From Clostridium sp. CAG:594 (GTDB taxonomy: Bacteria; Bacillota_I; Bacilli_A; RF39; UBA660): 32,057 nt of DNA. Under the pieces are notes generated by a model that saw nothing but the letters and a program-made list of their open reading frames with translations, did no database searches and was not told the origin of the DNA. Each line of letters opens with the position of its first letter. Positions within the stretch are counted from its first letter, which is position 1. The stretch spans positions 2,291 to 34,347 of the forward strand of contig FR881485.1 of NCBI GenBank assembly GCA_000434835.1, read 5' to 3'. The translations under genes were made by a program, and so were the position numbers. Of this stretch, positions 7,396 to 14,184 are shown one piece after another.

Positions 7396-8418
7396 TTATT
7401 TTATGAACATACAGTCTCCAAACGAGAAGAATCTGTATTTTTCCTTTACTGCGTGTTTGTATGCGTTAAGCACATTTTCCTTTCCAGCAAGAGCACTAAT
7501 TAACATAATAAGTGTTGACTTTGGCAAATGAAAATTAGTTAAAAGAGCATCTATGCCATGAAATTTATATCCAGGATAAATAAATATCTTGGTATTTCCA
7601 CTTTGCATTTTAAAGTGACCATTACTATCTGCTACCGTCTCAAGTACCCTAGTTGATGTTGTACCTACCGCAACTATTCTTTTACCAGCATCTCTTGTTT
7701 TATTAAGTAAATCTGCAACTTCACTACTTAATATGTAATACTCAGAATGCATATCATGCTTTGTAACATCTTCAACAACTACTGGTCTAAAAGTTCCAAG
7801 CCCAACGTGTAGCGTTACGTAAGCTATATTTACGCCTTTTTGTTTTACCTTTTCTAAGTATTCCTTAGTAAAATGAAGTCCTGCTGTTGGTGCTGCTGCT
7901 GATCCAGGATTTTTAGCATAAACTGTTTGATATCTATTTTTATCATCTAATTTCTCAGTAATGTATGGTGGAAGTGGCATTTCTCCTAATCTATCTAATA
8001 TTTCTAAAAAAATTCCATCATAAATGAATTTATAATGTCTTATACCATCATCACCTACAAACGTACACTTACAAGATAACTCATCTGAAAACTTAACAAT
8101 GGTTCCTTCTTTTATTCTCTTAGCAGGCTTTGTTAAACACTCCCACTCATCATCCCCTAAATCCTTTAACATTAATACTTCTATTACTGCTCCTGTATCA
8201 GGTTTATGTCCTATAAGTCTAGCTGGTATTACTTTTGTATCATTAAGAACCAAAGTATCACCAGGATTTAGATAGTCTATTAAGTCAGTAAAATGTTTGT
8301 CAGCATACTCTCCAGTTTCTTTATCAAGCACCATCATACGTGATGCATTTCTGTTTTTTAAAGGAGTTTGTGCAATTAACTCTTTTGGTAAATCATAGTC
8401 AAAATCTTCTGTTTTCAT
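7396..8418 (-). CDS. queA: S-adenosylmethionine:tRNA ribosyltransferase-isomerase
   Basis: Transfers and isomerises the ribosyl part of SAM onto preQ1 in tRNA, giving epoxyqueuosine, the step after Tgt. The 340-residue protein has standard family blocks: FDYDLPKELIAQTPL at the N-terminus, NDTKVIPARLIG, GSAAAPTAGLHFT, LHVGLGTFRPV, HSEYY, TTSTRVLE and a C-terminal TNFHLPKSTLIMLISA. The ATG at 8418 follows GGGAGG by seven bases; an upstream TTG in frame overlaps that site. A consensus promoter lies 48-76 bases upstream, across the ruvB stop. Gene order queA, unknown, tgt suggests one transcript. Confidence 0.96.
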   Translation of the reverse strand: MKTEDFDYDLPKELIAQTPLKNRNASRMMVLDKETGEYADKHFTDLIDYLNPGDTLVLNDTKVIPARLIGHKPDTGAVIEVLMLKDLGDDEWECLTKPAKRIKEGTIVKFSDELSCKCTFVGDDGIRHYKFIYDGIFLEILDRLGEMPLPPYITEKLDDKNRYQTVYAKNPGSAAAPTAGLHFTKEYLEKVKQKGVNIAYVTLHVGLGTFRPVVVEDVTKHDMHSEYYILSSEVADLLNKTRDAGKRIVAVGTTSTRVLETVADSNGHFKMQSGNTKIFIYPGYKFHGIDALLTNFHLPKSTLIMLISALAGKENVLNAYKHAVKEKYRFFSFGDCMFIK

Positions 8419-8435
8419 AAATTTTCCTCCCAAAT

Positions 8436-8468
8436 AAAAAAATAATAAATACTAAACAAGTATTTATT
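8436..8468 (-). terminator. Palindrome/terminator between ruvB and queA
   Basis: AATAAATACT (8444-8453) and AGTATTTATT (8459-8468) form a perfect ten-pair stem with a five-base loop; on the minus strand ATTTTTTT follows. It overlaps the start point and -10 of the queA promoter, so it could also be an operator. Confidence 0.65.
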
Positions 8469-8494
8469 ATAATCTTTTTTTATTAAAATATCAA
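8466..8494 (-). promoter_or_regulatory. SigmaA promoter of queA
   Basis: The minus strand reads TTGATA-N17-TATAAT. The -35 begins one base after the ruvB stop codon. Predicted start is near 8459, inside the palindrome at 8444-8468. Confidence 0.75.
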
Positions 8495-9493
8495 TTACTT
8501 ACCTTCTTTTGATATATTTAAATGCTTATATGCTAAGTCCGTTACTATCCTACCTCTTGGAGTTCTTTTTAAATAACCTATCTGCAGAAGATAAGGTTCA
8601 CAAACATCCTCTATCGTTGATACTTCTTCACCAATTGATGCTGCAACCGCTTCAACCCCAACAGGACCACCATTAAATTTATAAATTATTGTTTTTAATA
8701 GTTCATAGTCTACTTCATCTAAACCTAACTTATCAACCTTTAAAGAATCAAGAGCATACTTAGTAATATCAATTGTTATTGTACCATCTCCCTTAACTAA
8801 AGCAAAATCACTAACGCGTTTAAGTAGTCTATTTGCAATTCTAGGAGTTCTTCTACATCTATTAGCAAGTTCACGGGCCGCATCTTCTTCAATTGTTAAA
8901 TCAAGAACCCTAGCACTTCTTTTAATAATTTCTGTTATTTCATCTTCCGTATAATAATTAAGTTTTGAAACTATTCCAAATCTATCTCTTAAAGGTGCTG
9001 ATAAATCTCCTGCACGAGTAGTTGCTCCAATTAAAGTAAAATGTGGTAAATCAATTCTTATATTACGATTAGAGCCTTCTCCTCCTACTATAATGTCAAG
9101 CGTAAAATCTTCCATTGCTGAGTATAAAATCTCTTCAACAAATCTTGGAATTCTATGTATTTCATCAATAAACAGTACGTCCCCTTCTTCTAGCGAAGAT
9201 AAAATAGCTGCTAAATCACCTGATTTTTCAATAGCAGGTCCTGATGCTGTTTTAATGGATGCCCCCATCTCATTTGCTATTACGTAAGATAACGTTGTTT
9301 TACCAAGCCCTGGAGGACCATATAATAATACGTGATCTAATGCTTCACCCCTCATTTTAGCAGCAGACATAAATATTTTTATATTCTCTTTTATATCTTT
9401 TTGTCCAATATATTCATCAATAGTTTGTGGTCTAATACTAGACTCAAACCCATCTTCCTTTAATTTATCTCCTGTAACTAATCTATTATCCAT
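8495..9493 (-). CDS. ruvB: Holliday junction branch migration helicase RuvB
   Basis: ATPase motor of the RuvAB complex, driving branch migration of Holliday junctions in recombinational repair. The 332-residue protein has Walker A GPPGLGKT (59-66), Walker B LFIDEIHR, sensor text IGATTRAGDLSAPLRDRFG, and the C-terminal winged helix with GGPVGVEAVAASIGEE and EPYLLQIGYLKRTPRGR. The length is normal. AAAGGA lies eight bases before the ATG. ruvA ends 14 bases upstream, so the two subunits come from one transcript. It ends at a strong palindrome that probably stops the ruvAB message before queA. Confidence 0.97.
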   Translation of the reverse strand: MDNRLVTGDKLKEDGFESSIRPQTIDEYIGQKDIKENIKIFMSAAKMRGEALDHVLLYGPPGLGKTTLSYVIANEMGASIKTASGPAIEKSGDLAAILSSLEEGDVLFIDEIHRIPRFVEEILYSAMEDFTLDIIVGGEGSNRNIRIDLPHFTLIGATTRAGDLSAPLRDRFGIVSKLNYYTEDEITEIIKRSARVLDLTIEEDAARELANRCRRTPRIANRLLKRVSDFALVKGDGTITIDITKYALDSLKVDKLGLDEVDYELLKTIIYKFNGGPVGVEAVAASIGEEVSTIEDVCEPYLLQIGYLKRTPRGRIVTDLAYKHLNISKEGK

Positions 9494-9507
9494 AATTTAG
9501 TCCTTTC

Positions 9508-10062
9508 TTATTTTAATAATAATTTAAGTGCCTCTTTAACTTGTTTTTCCAAAGAAATAGATGCATCTAATTTAGGCAATACTTTCTTAATATCATTAGG
9601 CTTATATCCAAGTGACTTAAGCGTTTCAGTAAGTTCTTCAAAATTATTTAAAATATCTTTTTTATCATCACTAGCAAGTTTACCTTTTAAGTCAAGAATT
9701 ATTTGCCTTGCAACCTTATCACCAATCTTAGGAAACTTCTTTAAGTAACTTACGTTTCCAGTATCTATCGCATCTAAAATAGCATCTTTATTATCACCTG
9801 AAAGCATTGGAAGAGCCATTTTACAACCAAGACCTTTAACACTTATGAGTTTTAAGAATAAGTCTTTATCATCCTTAGTTTTAAAACCATACAAAGTATT
9901 TTCATCTTCTCTTATCTGCTGATATAAATATATAATAACCTCTTCATTTTCTTTATATGAATATGGATTTGCAACATATATCATATATCCAATTCCGTTA
10001 TTTTCTAACACAACATAACTTGTATCAATAATTGTTATAATACCTTTTATATAAGAATACAT
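9508..10062 (-). CDS. ruvA: Holliday junction DNA-binding protein RuvA
   Basis: Binds four-way junctions as a tetramer and loads RuvB. The 184-residue protein has the N-terminal OB domain (MYSYIKGIITIIDTSYVVLENNGIGY), YGFKTKDDKDLFLKLISVKGLG leading into two helix-hairpin-helix motifs (the second around FPKIGDKVARQIILDLKGKL), an Asp/Lys linker, and a small C-terminal three-helix domain (ELTETLKSLGYKPNDI) that contacts RuvB. The length is slightly below the usual 190-205. AAAGGA precedes the ATG by about nine bases. A clear promoter sits 37-65 bases upstream, and ruvB follows after 14 bases. Confidence 0.95.
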   Translation of the reverse strand: MYSYIKGIITIIDTSYVVLENNGIGYMIYVANPYSYKENEEVIIYLYQQIREDENTLYGFKTKDDKDLFLKLISVKGLGCKMALPMLSGDNKDAILDAIDTGNVSYLKKFPKIGDKVARQIILDLKGKLASDDKKDILNNFEELTETLKSLGYKPNDIKKVLPKLDASISLEKQVKEALKLLLK

Positions 10063-10098
10063 ATTATTTATTCCTTTCTTACTTTTTACTTCTATTTA

Positions 10099-10127
10099 AT
10101 TTTATCACGAACAAATGTTTTTGTAAA
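10099..10127 (-). promoter_or_regulatory. Promoter of ruvAB
   Basis: The minus strand reads TTTACA-N17-TAAAAT with a TG one base before the -10. No LexA (SOS) box was seen across it. Confidence 0.7.
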
Positions 10128-10130
10128 TAT

Positions 10131-10160
10131 TTAAAAGAAAAAATAGTCAAAAGACCATTT
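10131..10160 (-). terminator. Terminator after the first GNAT gene
   Basis: On the minus strand AAATGGTC pairs with GACTATTT (one G-U) around TTTT, followed by TTTTTTCTTTT. It separates the acetyltransferase genes from ruvAB. Confidence 0.75.
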
Positions 10161-10164
10161 AAAT

Positions 10165-10647
10165 TTATTTTAACTTATTTTTGATGTAAGGATTTTCTTT
10201 ACTAAATATTTCTTCATCATTACTAAAACCACAATTCCAAGCCATCTTCATACTACTTAGATTGTCATGATGAATTCTAGCTTTTATATAATGCGTCATA
10301 GGATAATTACTAAATATGTAATCTGTTATTTCATTTAAAAGAAGTGTTCCATATCTTTTTTCTTTATTTCCTCTATATTCCTTAAAAACTGCTTGCCTTA
10401 TATATACAGCTTTTTCTTCTTCATTAAAATTACTTAAATCTATATAACCAATTAAATTTTCTTCATCCCGAACAAAAAATCCCTTATTAAAAAAATTACT
10501 ATTTTTATTATTCAAATGCTGCAAAAAGCCATTAAACCTTGATGTTATATCAGAATCCTTAGCAAGTTTTTTTAGTGTCATAAGATGCGTTTTATCATTA
10601 GAATTAAAATTAACAAGCGTAAGTTCACCAATAACAATATCTTCCAT
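10165..10647 (-). CDS. GNAT-family N-acetyltransferase
   Basis: A 160-residue acetyl-CoA-dependent acetyltransferase of the GNAT fold. The acetyl-CoA pyrophosphate loop is seen at 91-101 (EYRGNKEKRYGTLLL region) in place of the classic R/QxxGxG, so it is somewhat degenerate, and the C-terminal HHDNLSSMKMAWNCGFSND at about 125-143 has the conserved N-x2-S-x3-A-x3-G-F pattern. AGGAGGT six bases before the ATG is ideal. It is the last of three GNAT genes in a row and ends in a terminator. Substrate unknown; members of this type modify ribosomal proteins, small amines or antibiotics. Confidence 0.82.
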   Translation of the reverse strand: MEDIVIGELTLVNFNSNDKTHLMTLKKLAKDSDITSRFNGFLQHLNNKNSNFFNKGFFVRDEENLIGYIDLSNFNEEEKAVYIRQAVFKEYRGNKEKRYGTLLLNEITDYIFSNYPMTHYIKARIHHDNLSSMKMAWNCGFSNDEEIFSKENPYIKNKLK

Positions 10648-10677
10648 TTTATTACCTCCTAAAAGTATTATTAATAA

Positions 10678-11181
10678 TTATAATTGTTCATCTAAAACCA
10701 TTTCAGCGCAATCCCATTTTTCATTACGAAATAAAAATGCATCTTTTATAATGTTAGTAACCTTAAATCCGGCTGCTTTATAGCACTCGTAAGCACCTAA
10801 ATTATTTGTAAAAACACCTAGATTGATTTCTTTTGCGCCAATGTTTTCCTTAGTATACTTAATTGCTTCTTTAATTAGCTTCTTTCCGTATCCTTTTTTC
10901 CTGATGCTATCATCAATTATTATAAAACCTAACCTAACAATGGTTTTATCTTCACCTGGATTTCTTAATATTAAATGCCCTACAACATTTTCATTATCCT
11001 CTAAAGTTAAAGCATAAAAAGAAGATGTTTTCATACAATTTAAATAATTATCATTTATATCAGATGGTTGACACGGATAATTTTTATATCTATCTGCACT
11101 CCATAATCTAAACTCTCTTTCGTTTTTTATCCAACTTAATATTTTAGCTGCATCTTCTTTCTTATACGGCCTAAGATTCAT
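10678..11181 (-). CDS. GNAT-family N-acetyltransferase (RimJ/RimL-like)
   Basis: A 167-residue GNAT enzyme. It starts NLRPYKKEDAAKIL, typical of RimJ/RimL-type members, has the acetyl-CoA binding turn RKKGYGK at 94-100, and NLGAYECYKAAGFK (127-140), the motif in which the Tyr usually acts as general acid. AGGAG lies eight bases before the ATG. The downstream GNAT gene begins 30 bases after it, so the two may be co-transcribed. The substrate cannot be told from sequence. The 120-base gap upstream holds no gene that I can see. Confidence 0.87.
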   Translation of the reverse strand: MNLRPYKKEDAAKILSWIKNEREFRLWSADRYKNYPCQPSDINDNYLNCMKTSSFYALTLEDNENVVGHLILRNPGEDKTIVRLGFIIIDDSIRKKGYGKKLIKEAIKYTKENIGAKEINLGVFTNNLGAYECYKAAGFKVTNIIKDAFLFRNEKWDCAEMVLDEQL

Positions 11182-11301
11182 ATTTTCTCTCCTTTATATT
11201 TAATATCAATAATACCGACTAAATACGTAAAACATAACAAATTTATAATGAATTAAATTGTGTTATTTTTTCCATTAATTTAATACTTTTTTAAACTCAT
11301 T

Positions 11302-11841
11302 TCAATTACATTTATCGTAATAATTTTTAAGGCCAAGGTATCTATTGTTCCAAGGCTGCAATCTGCCGTTTAAACTATAACTGTATATTATATAATTATT
11401 TTTATTAGTTTCAGTATCTTCAATTGTATAATTTTCTTTTAACTGCATAATTTTATCATATAAAACTAGTGCTGGTCTATTTTCATAATACGTAGTGTCA
11501 ACTCTAAAGCAATCAAATTTCTTCAGACTACGGCAATAATTTATTGTATCCAATAATACTTTTTTGCCATATCCTTTTCTTCTGTGTTGAGGCAAAATAG
11601 TAAACCAATCAAGCCATATAGTATCTGGATACTTGTTATAGACATCCACACCAGTTATTCCAACTAAAACGTCGCCGTCATAAACCAGAAAAAAACAATT
11701 ATCATCCTTTTTATTTACGGCTTTATCATAAAGATCATGATAATCTGGGTCATCAGGCCATGTGTCTTTTTGAATTTTAAATGCAGTATCCAAGTTTTTT
11801 AAATTAAGTGTTTCATATCTTAAATTATATAGTGATTTCAT
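11302..11841 (-). CDS. GNAT-family N-acetyltransferase
   Basis: A 179-residue GNAT enzyme with LPQHRRKGYGKKVLLD (83-98) as the acetyl-CoA loop and RPALVLYDKIMQLKENY as the C-terminal helix and strand. The mid-protein IWLDWFTILP is the usual strand before that loop. The ATG at 11841 is chosen because GGAGG lies six bases upstream; an ATG four codons earlier overlaps that site. An extended -10 (TGATAAAAT) sits about 43 bases upstream. It resembles the other two GNAT genes only at motif level, so this does not look like recent duplication. Substrate unknown. Confidence 0.85.
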   Translation of the reverse strand: MKSLYNLRYETLNLKNLDTAFKIQKDTWPDDPDYHDLYDKAVNKKDDNCFFLVYDGDVLVGITGVDVYNKYPDTIWLDWFTILPQHRRKGYGKKVLLDTINYCRSLKKFDCFRVDTTYYENRPALVLYDKIMQLKENYTIEDTETNKNNYIIYSYSLNGRLQPWNNRYLGLKNYYDKCN

Positions 11842-11883
11842 ACTTGCCTCCATAGTTAAATATAACTCATAGTTCTAATAAAC

Positions 11884-11892
11884 ATTTTATCA
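11884..11892 (-). promoter_or_regulatory. Extended -10 promoter upstream of the third GNAT gene
   Basis: The minus strand reads TGATAAAAT, the same element as in the ruvAB promoter. No good -35. Confidence 0.35.
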
Positions 11893-12002
11893 CAAAATCG
11901 AGTTTTCTACTAATTCGCAGTGTTGATAAAAAAGAGTCTAACAATTCTTAAGTAAAAGATAATAATAAGTAATAAACCTGCAATTATGTTACGCACGTTA
12001 TT

Positions 12003-12036
12003 AAAATAAAAAGAAAGCATTTCAACTTACTTTCTT
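12003..12036 (-). terminator. Possible terminator after the first unknown gene
   Basis: On the minus strand AAGAAAG and CTTTCTT can pair around a 12-base loop, followed by TTTATTTT. The left arm is in the last codons of the gene. Weak, long-looped hairpin. Confidence 0.4.
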
Positions 12037-12974
12037 GCCTTCTTTAATGTTAAAACATGTTTATCTTTAGGTTCTTGCTTAGTTATTCCTGATTGTGATA
12101 ATGATGCATAACTTTCTCTTTTGATTTCTTCATCTGATTCTTTAAAGACTCTTTCTGTTTGCGCATCAATATCTTTTTTTAACTTGACACTGTTTGATTC
12201 TTTTATAAAAGGATTCATAACTTTCTCAAAATAGGATAAATCACTATCTTCTGCTTTATTTTTTTCATTTAATATTTCTGATAGTTTAGTAGCATTTTTA
12301 TTCATTTCCTCAATTAATATTAATTTTTCACCATATGGATTATATGCTAATTTAGTTAAAAGGATTTCATTAGTACCTTTTATATTACATATGATTGAAA
12401 TTGAAAACGAAGTATTATTGTTTAATCCATTAATAATTTGTTCAGCATCACATTTAATAGCAACTTCCTGATTCGTTCCGTAATTGTATCCTAGTTTTTC
12501 CGGAAAAGTTGTAATATTATAATATTTGGTAAAAATTTCATTTAATTCATTTCTCAATCTTTCTAAAAATAATTTATCTTTTCTAGCGAGTTGTTTATTG
12601 GTGAAGAAAAAATTAAAATCTAAAAAATCACAATACTTATATTCTTCGGACATCCAAATAAAATCAGTCCTTTCTTGATAAGTTTCAAAGGATGGCTCAC
12701 GAAATTTTACAGCAAATGCTGCTCCATCTAAAAATAATATATCTTTAGTATCAAAAATACCTCTATCAATACAAACTTGAGTTATTTGATTAATTTGTTG
12801 TTGCGTTAAACATGATAAATATTTTTTTATATTTTCACCAAACAGCATTCTAAATTCGGCTTTATCATTTTCATCAAAACCGCCATGTTGAAACTCATCT
12901 TTACAATAATTTAATAGTTCAAAAGAAAACTCTTCTTCAGTTAATTTCTTTTTAATCTTATCTATAAATCGCAT
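12027..12974 (-). CDS. Unknown protein, 315 residues, second of a pair beside tRNA-Thr
   Basis: Not recognised. No membrane segment or signal peptide. Residues 1-215 look globular: helical N-terminus (LNYCKDEFQHGGFDENDKAEF), a mixed middle with FLDGAAFAVKFREPSFETYQERTDFIWM and DFLDFNFFFTNKQLARKDKLFLERLRNELNEIFTKYYNI, then strand-like SFSISIICNIKGTNEILLTKLAYNPYGEKLILIEEM. Residues after about 225 are a charged helical tail, and the last 40 are basic and probably disordered. GAGGTGAT before the ATG supports the start. It follows the unknown gene at 13020-13868 by 45 bases with no terminator, so the two are likely one operon. Confidence 0.78.
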   Translation of the reverse strand: MRFIDKIKKKLTEEEFSFELLNYCKDEFQHGGFDENDKAEFRMLFGENIKKYLSCLTQQQINQITQVCIDRGIFDTKDILFLDGAAFAVKFREPSFETYQERTDFIWMSEEYKYCDFLDFNFFFTNKQLARKDKLFLERLRNELNEIFTKYYNITTFPEKLGYNYGTNQEVAIKCDAEQIINGLNNNTSFSISIICNIKGTNEILLTKLAYNPYGEKLILIEEMNKNATKLSEILNEKNKAEDSDLSYFEKVMNPFIKESNSVKLKKDIDAQTERVFKESDEEIKRESYASLSQSGITKQEPKDKHVLTLKKARK

Positions 12975-13019
12975 GCAATCACCTCATTAGTAAATATTAT
13001 ATTATATTATAAGTTTTCA

Positions 13020-13868
13020 TTATTTTTTTGGACCGTTATCTCGTTCGTCCCACCTATTAAACATATCTGTAAAATAATTATACATATCTTCGGTAATGTT
13101 ATTTTTCTTTATGCCAAGAATTTCATAAGAACTAATATTAGTATTGTATTTCAAATATTGTTCAAATGCCTCTTCTCCTTTACCCAATAATAAAGCCATT
13201 TTGACTTTAACATATCTATTGTCTATTGTTTGTTTAAATTGTGACATAGCGTCTTGTGATAAAAAAACTTCTCTTATTTTTTCTATTATAAGTGGTTTAT
13301 CAATATTAGCTATCATACCAAATTCTTTTTGTCTAGCCTTAACAGGTTTCATAGCAGGTAATTCTAACATATGATGAACAAATTCTCCAAAAAGTAAATT
13401 TTCCAATGTTTTTCTTATCTGTTTATCATTAGAATATAAAATTGGGGTTAACGGATCATATTCTAATTCATCAGTCACTTCTTCATGAATTTGTTCTTTT
13501 TGACTTTTAGTACTACTAATTAATTGGAAGGCAAACATTTCAATCGCTGATAATGTCTCTGGTGATTTTTTTAATTGTTCCATTTTATATTGTTTAAAAT
13601 TTTGATCATTATTTAACAATTTTATAAATCCATCAAATAAATCTACGGCTTGATCTTCGGTATACGTTCCTTTTACGTCAACAAACTTATTAAATATTCC
13701 TTTAGTTCCATATCTTAAAATTTCTTCTAATGCATATATATGTAAAATTGATAATTTGCTTATTTCTTTATTATATAAATTTTGAATATTACTCTTAAAT
13801 CCTTCATCTGAATTATATTTCATTATAAATTCATAAATTTCTTTTGATTGTTTTTCATTAAAATTCAT
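13020..13868 (-). CDS. Unknown protein with an internal repeat, first of a pair
   Basis: 282 residues, not recognised, soluble and mostly helical. Residues 13-51 and 80-117 look like diverged copies of one unit: FIMKYNSDEGFK...LSILHIYALEEIL against FIKLLNNDQNFK...LSAIEMFAFQLI. The later part holds FVHHMLELPAMKPVKARQKEFG and a helical C-terminus rich in Tyr, Asn and Lys. GGGAGG before the ATG at 13868 supports that start; an upstream in-frame extension lies across the promoter. A good promoter (TTGATT-N17-TATAAT) is 28-56 bases upstream. The pair sits immediately downstream of tRNA-Thr, a common place for acquired genes, but no integrase or repeat is seen. Confidence 0.8.
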   Translation of the reverse strand: MNFNEKQSKEIYEFIMKYNSDEGFKSNIQNLYNKEISKLSILHIYALEEILRYGTKGIFNKFVDVKGTYTEDQAVDLFDGFIKLLNNDQNFKQYKMEQLKKSPETLSAIEMFAFQLISSTKSQKEQIHEEVTDELEYDPLTPILYSNDKQIRKTLENLLFGEFVHHMLELPAMKPVKARQKEFGMIANIDKPLIIEKIREVFLSQDAMSQFKQTIDNRYVKVKMALLLGKGEEAFEQYLKYNTNISSYEILGIKKNNITEDMYNYFTDMFNRWDERDNGPKK

Positions 13869-13895
13869 TTTAATATGCCTCCCTTTTTGTATGAT

Positions 13896-13924
13896 ATTAT
13901 ATACTACAGTAACCAAAAAATCAA
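13896..13924 (-). promoter_or_regulatory. Promoter of the unknown gene pair
   Basis: The minus strand reads TTGATT-N17-TATAAT, close to sigmaA consensus. Confidence 0.7.
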
Positions 13925-13976
13925 ACACTTTTACTTATTCTGATTAATATGCCAATTTACAAACGTGTTATTAGAC

Positions 13977-14018
13977 TACCAAAATAAAACTACTTTCAAT
14001 TTAATTTGAAGTAGTTTT
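13977..14018 (-). terminator. Terminator of tRNA-Thr
   Basis: AAAACTACTT (13986-13995) pairs with AAGTAGTTTT (14009-14018), ten pairs, with ATTTT after it on the minus strand. It lies about 36 bases past the CCA end and could work in both directions. Confidence 0.75.
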
Positions 14019-14053
14019 TATGTTATTCCAAAAAATGGATTTTCCATTAATTA

Positions 14054-14127
14054 TGGTGCCTCCTGTAAGAATCGAACTTACAATTCAGCCTTACCATGGC
14101 TGCGTTATACCACTTAACTAAGGAGGC
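14054..14127 (-). tRNA. tRNA-Thr (anticodon GGT)
   Basis: A full cloverleaf on the minus strand: acceptor GCCTCCT/AGGAGGC, D stem GTTA/TAAC, anticodon stem CAGCC/GGCTG with loop ATGGTAA, T stem GTAAG/CTTAC with TTCGATT, discriminator A and encoded CCA. Anticodon GGT reads ACC and ACT. The C2-G71 pair agrees with threonine identity. Promoter and terminator flank it. Confidence 0.95.
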
Positions 14128-14138
14128 ATTTCAAATAC

Positions 14139-14167
14139 ATTCTATCATATTATATTTAATAGTACAA
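14139..14167 (-). promoter_or_regulatory. Promoter of tRNA-Thr
   Basis: The minus strand reads TTGTAC-N17-TAGAAT with TG one base before the -10. The tRNA begins 12 bases after the -10. Confidence 0.75.
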
Positions 14168-14184
14168 TAAAATGTATTTATTTT

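Noticed and set aside
6773..8500. preQ1 riboswitch ahead of queA or tgt
   Set aside because: No aptamer-like hairpin with an A-rich tail was seen in the short leaders; the palindrome at 8444 is upstream of or at the transcript start.
13020..14127. Integration site (att repeat) at tRNA-Thr
   Set aside because: No repeat of the tRNA 3' end was found downstream, and there is no integrase gene.
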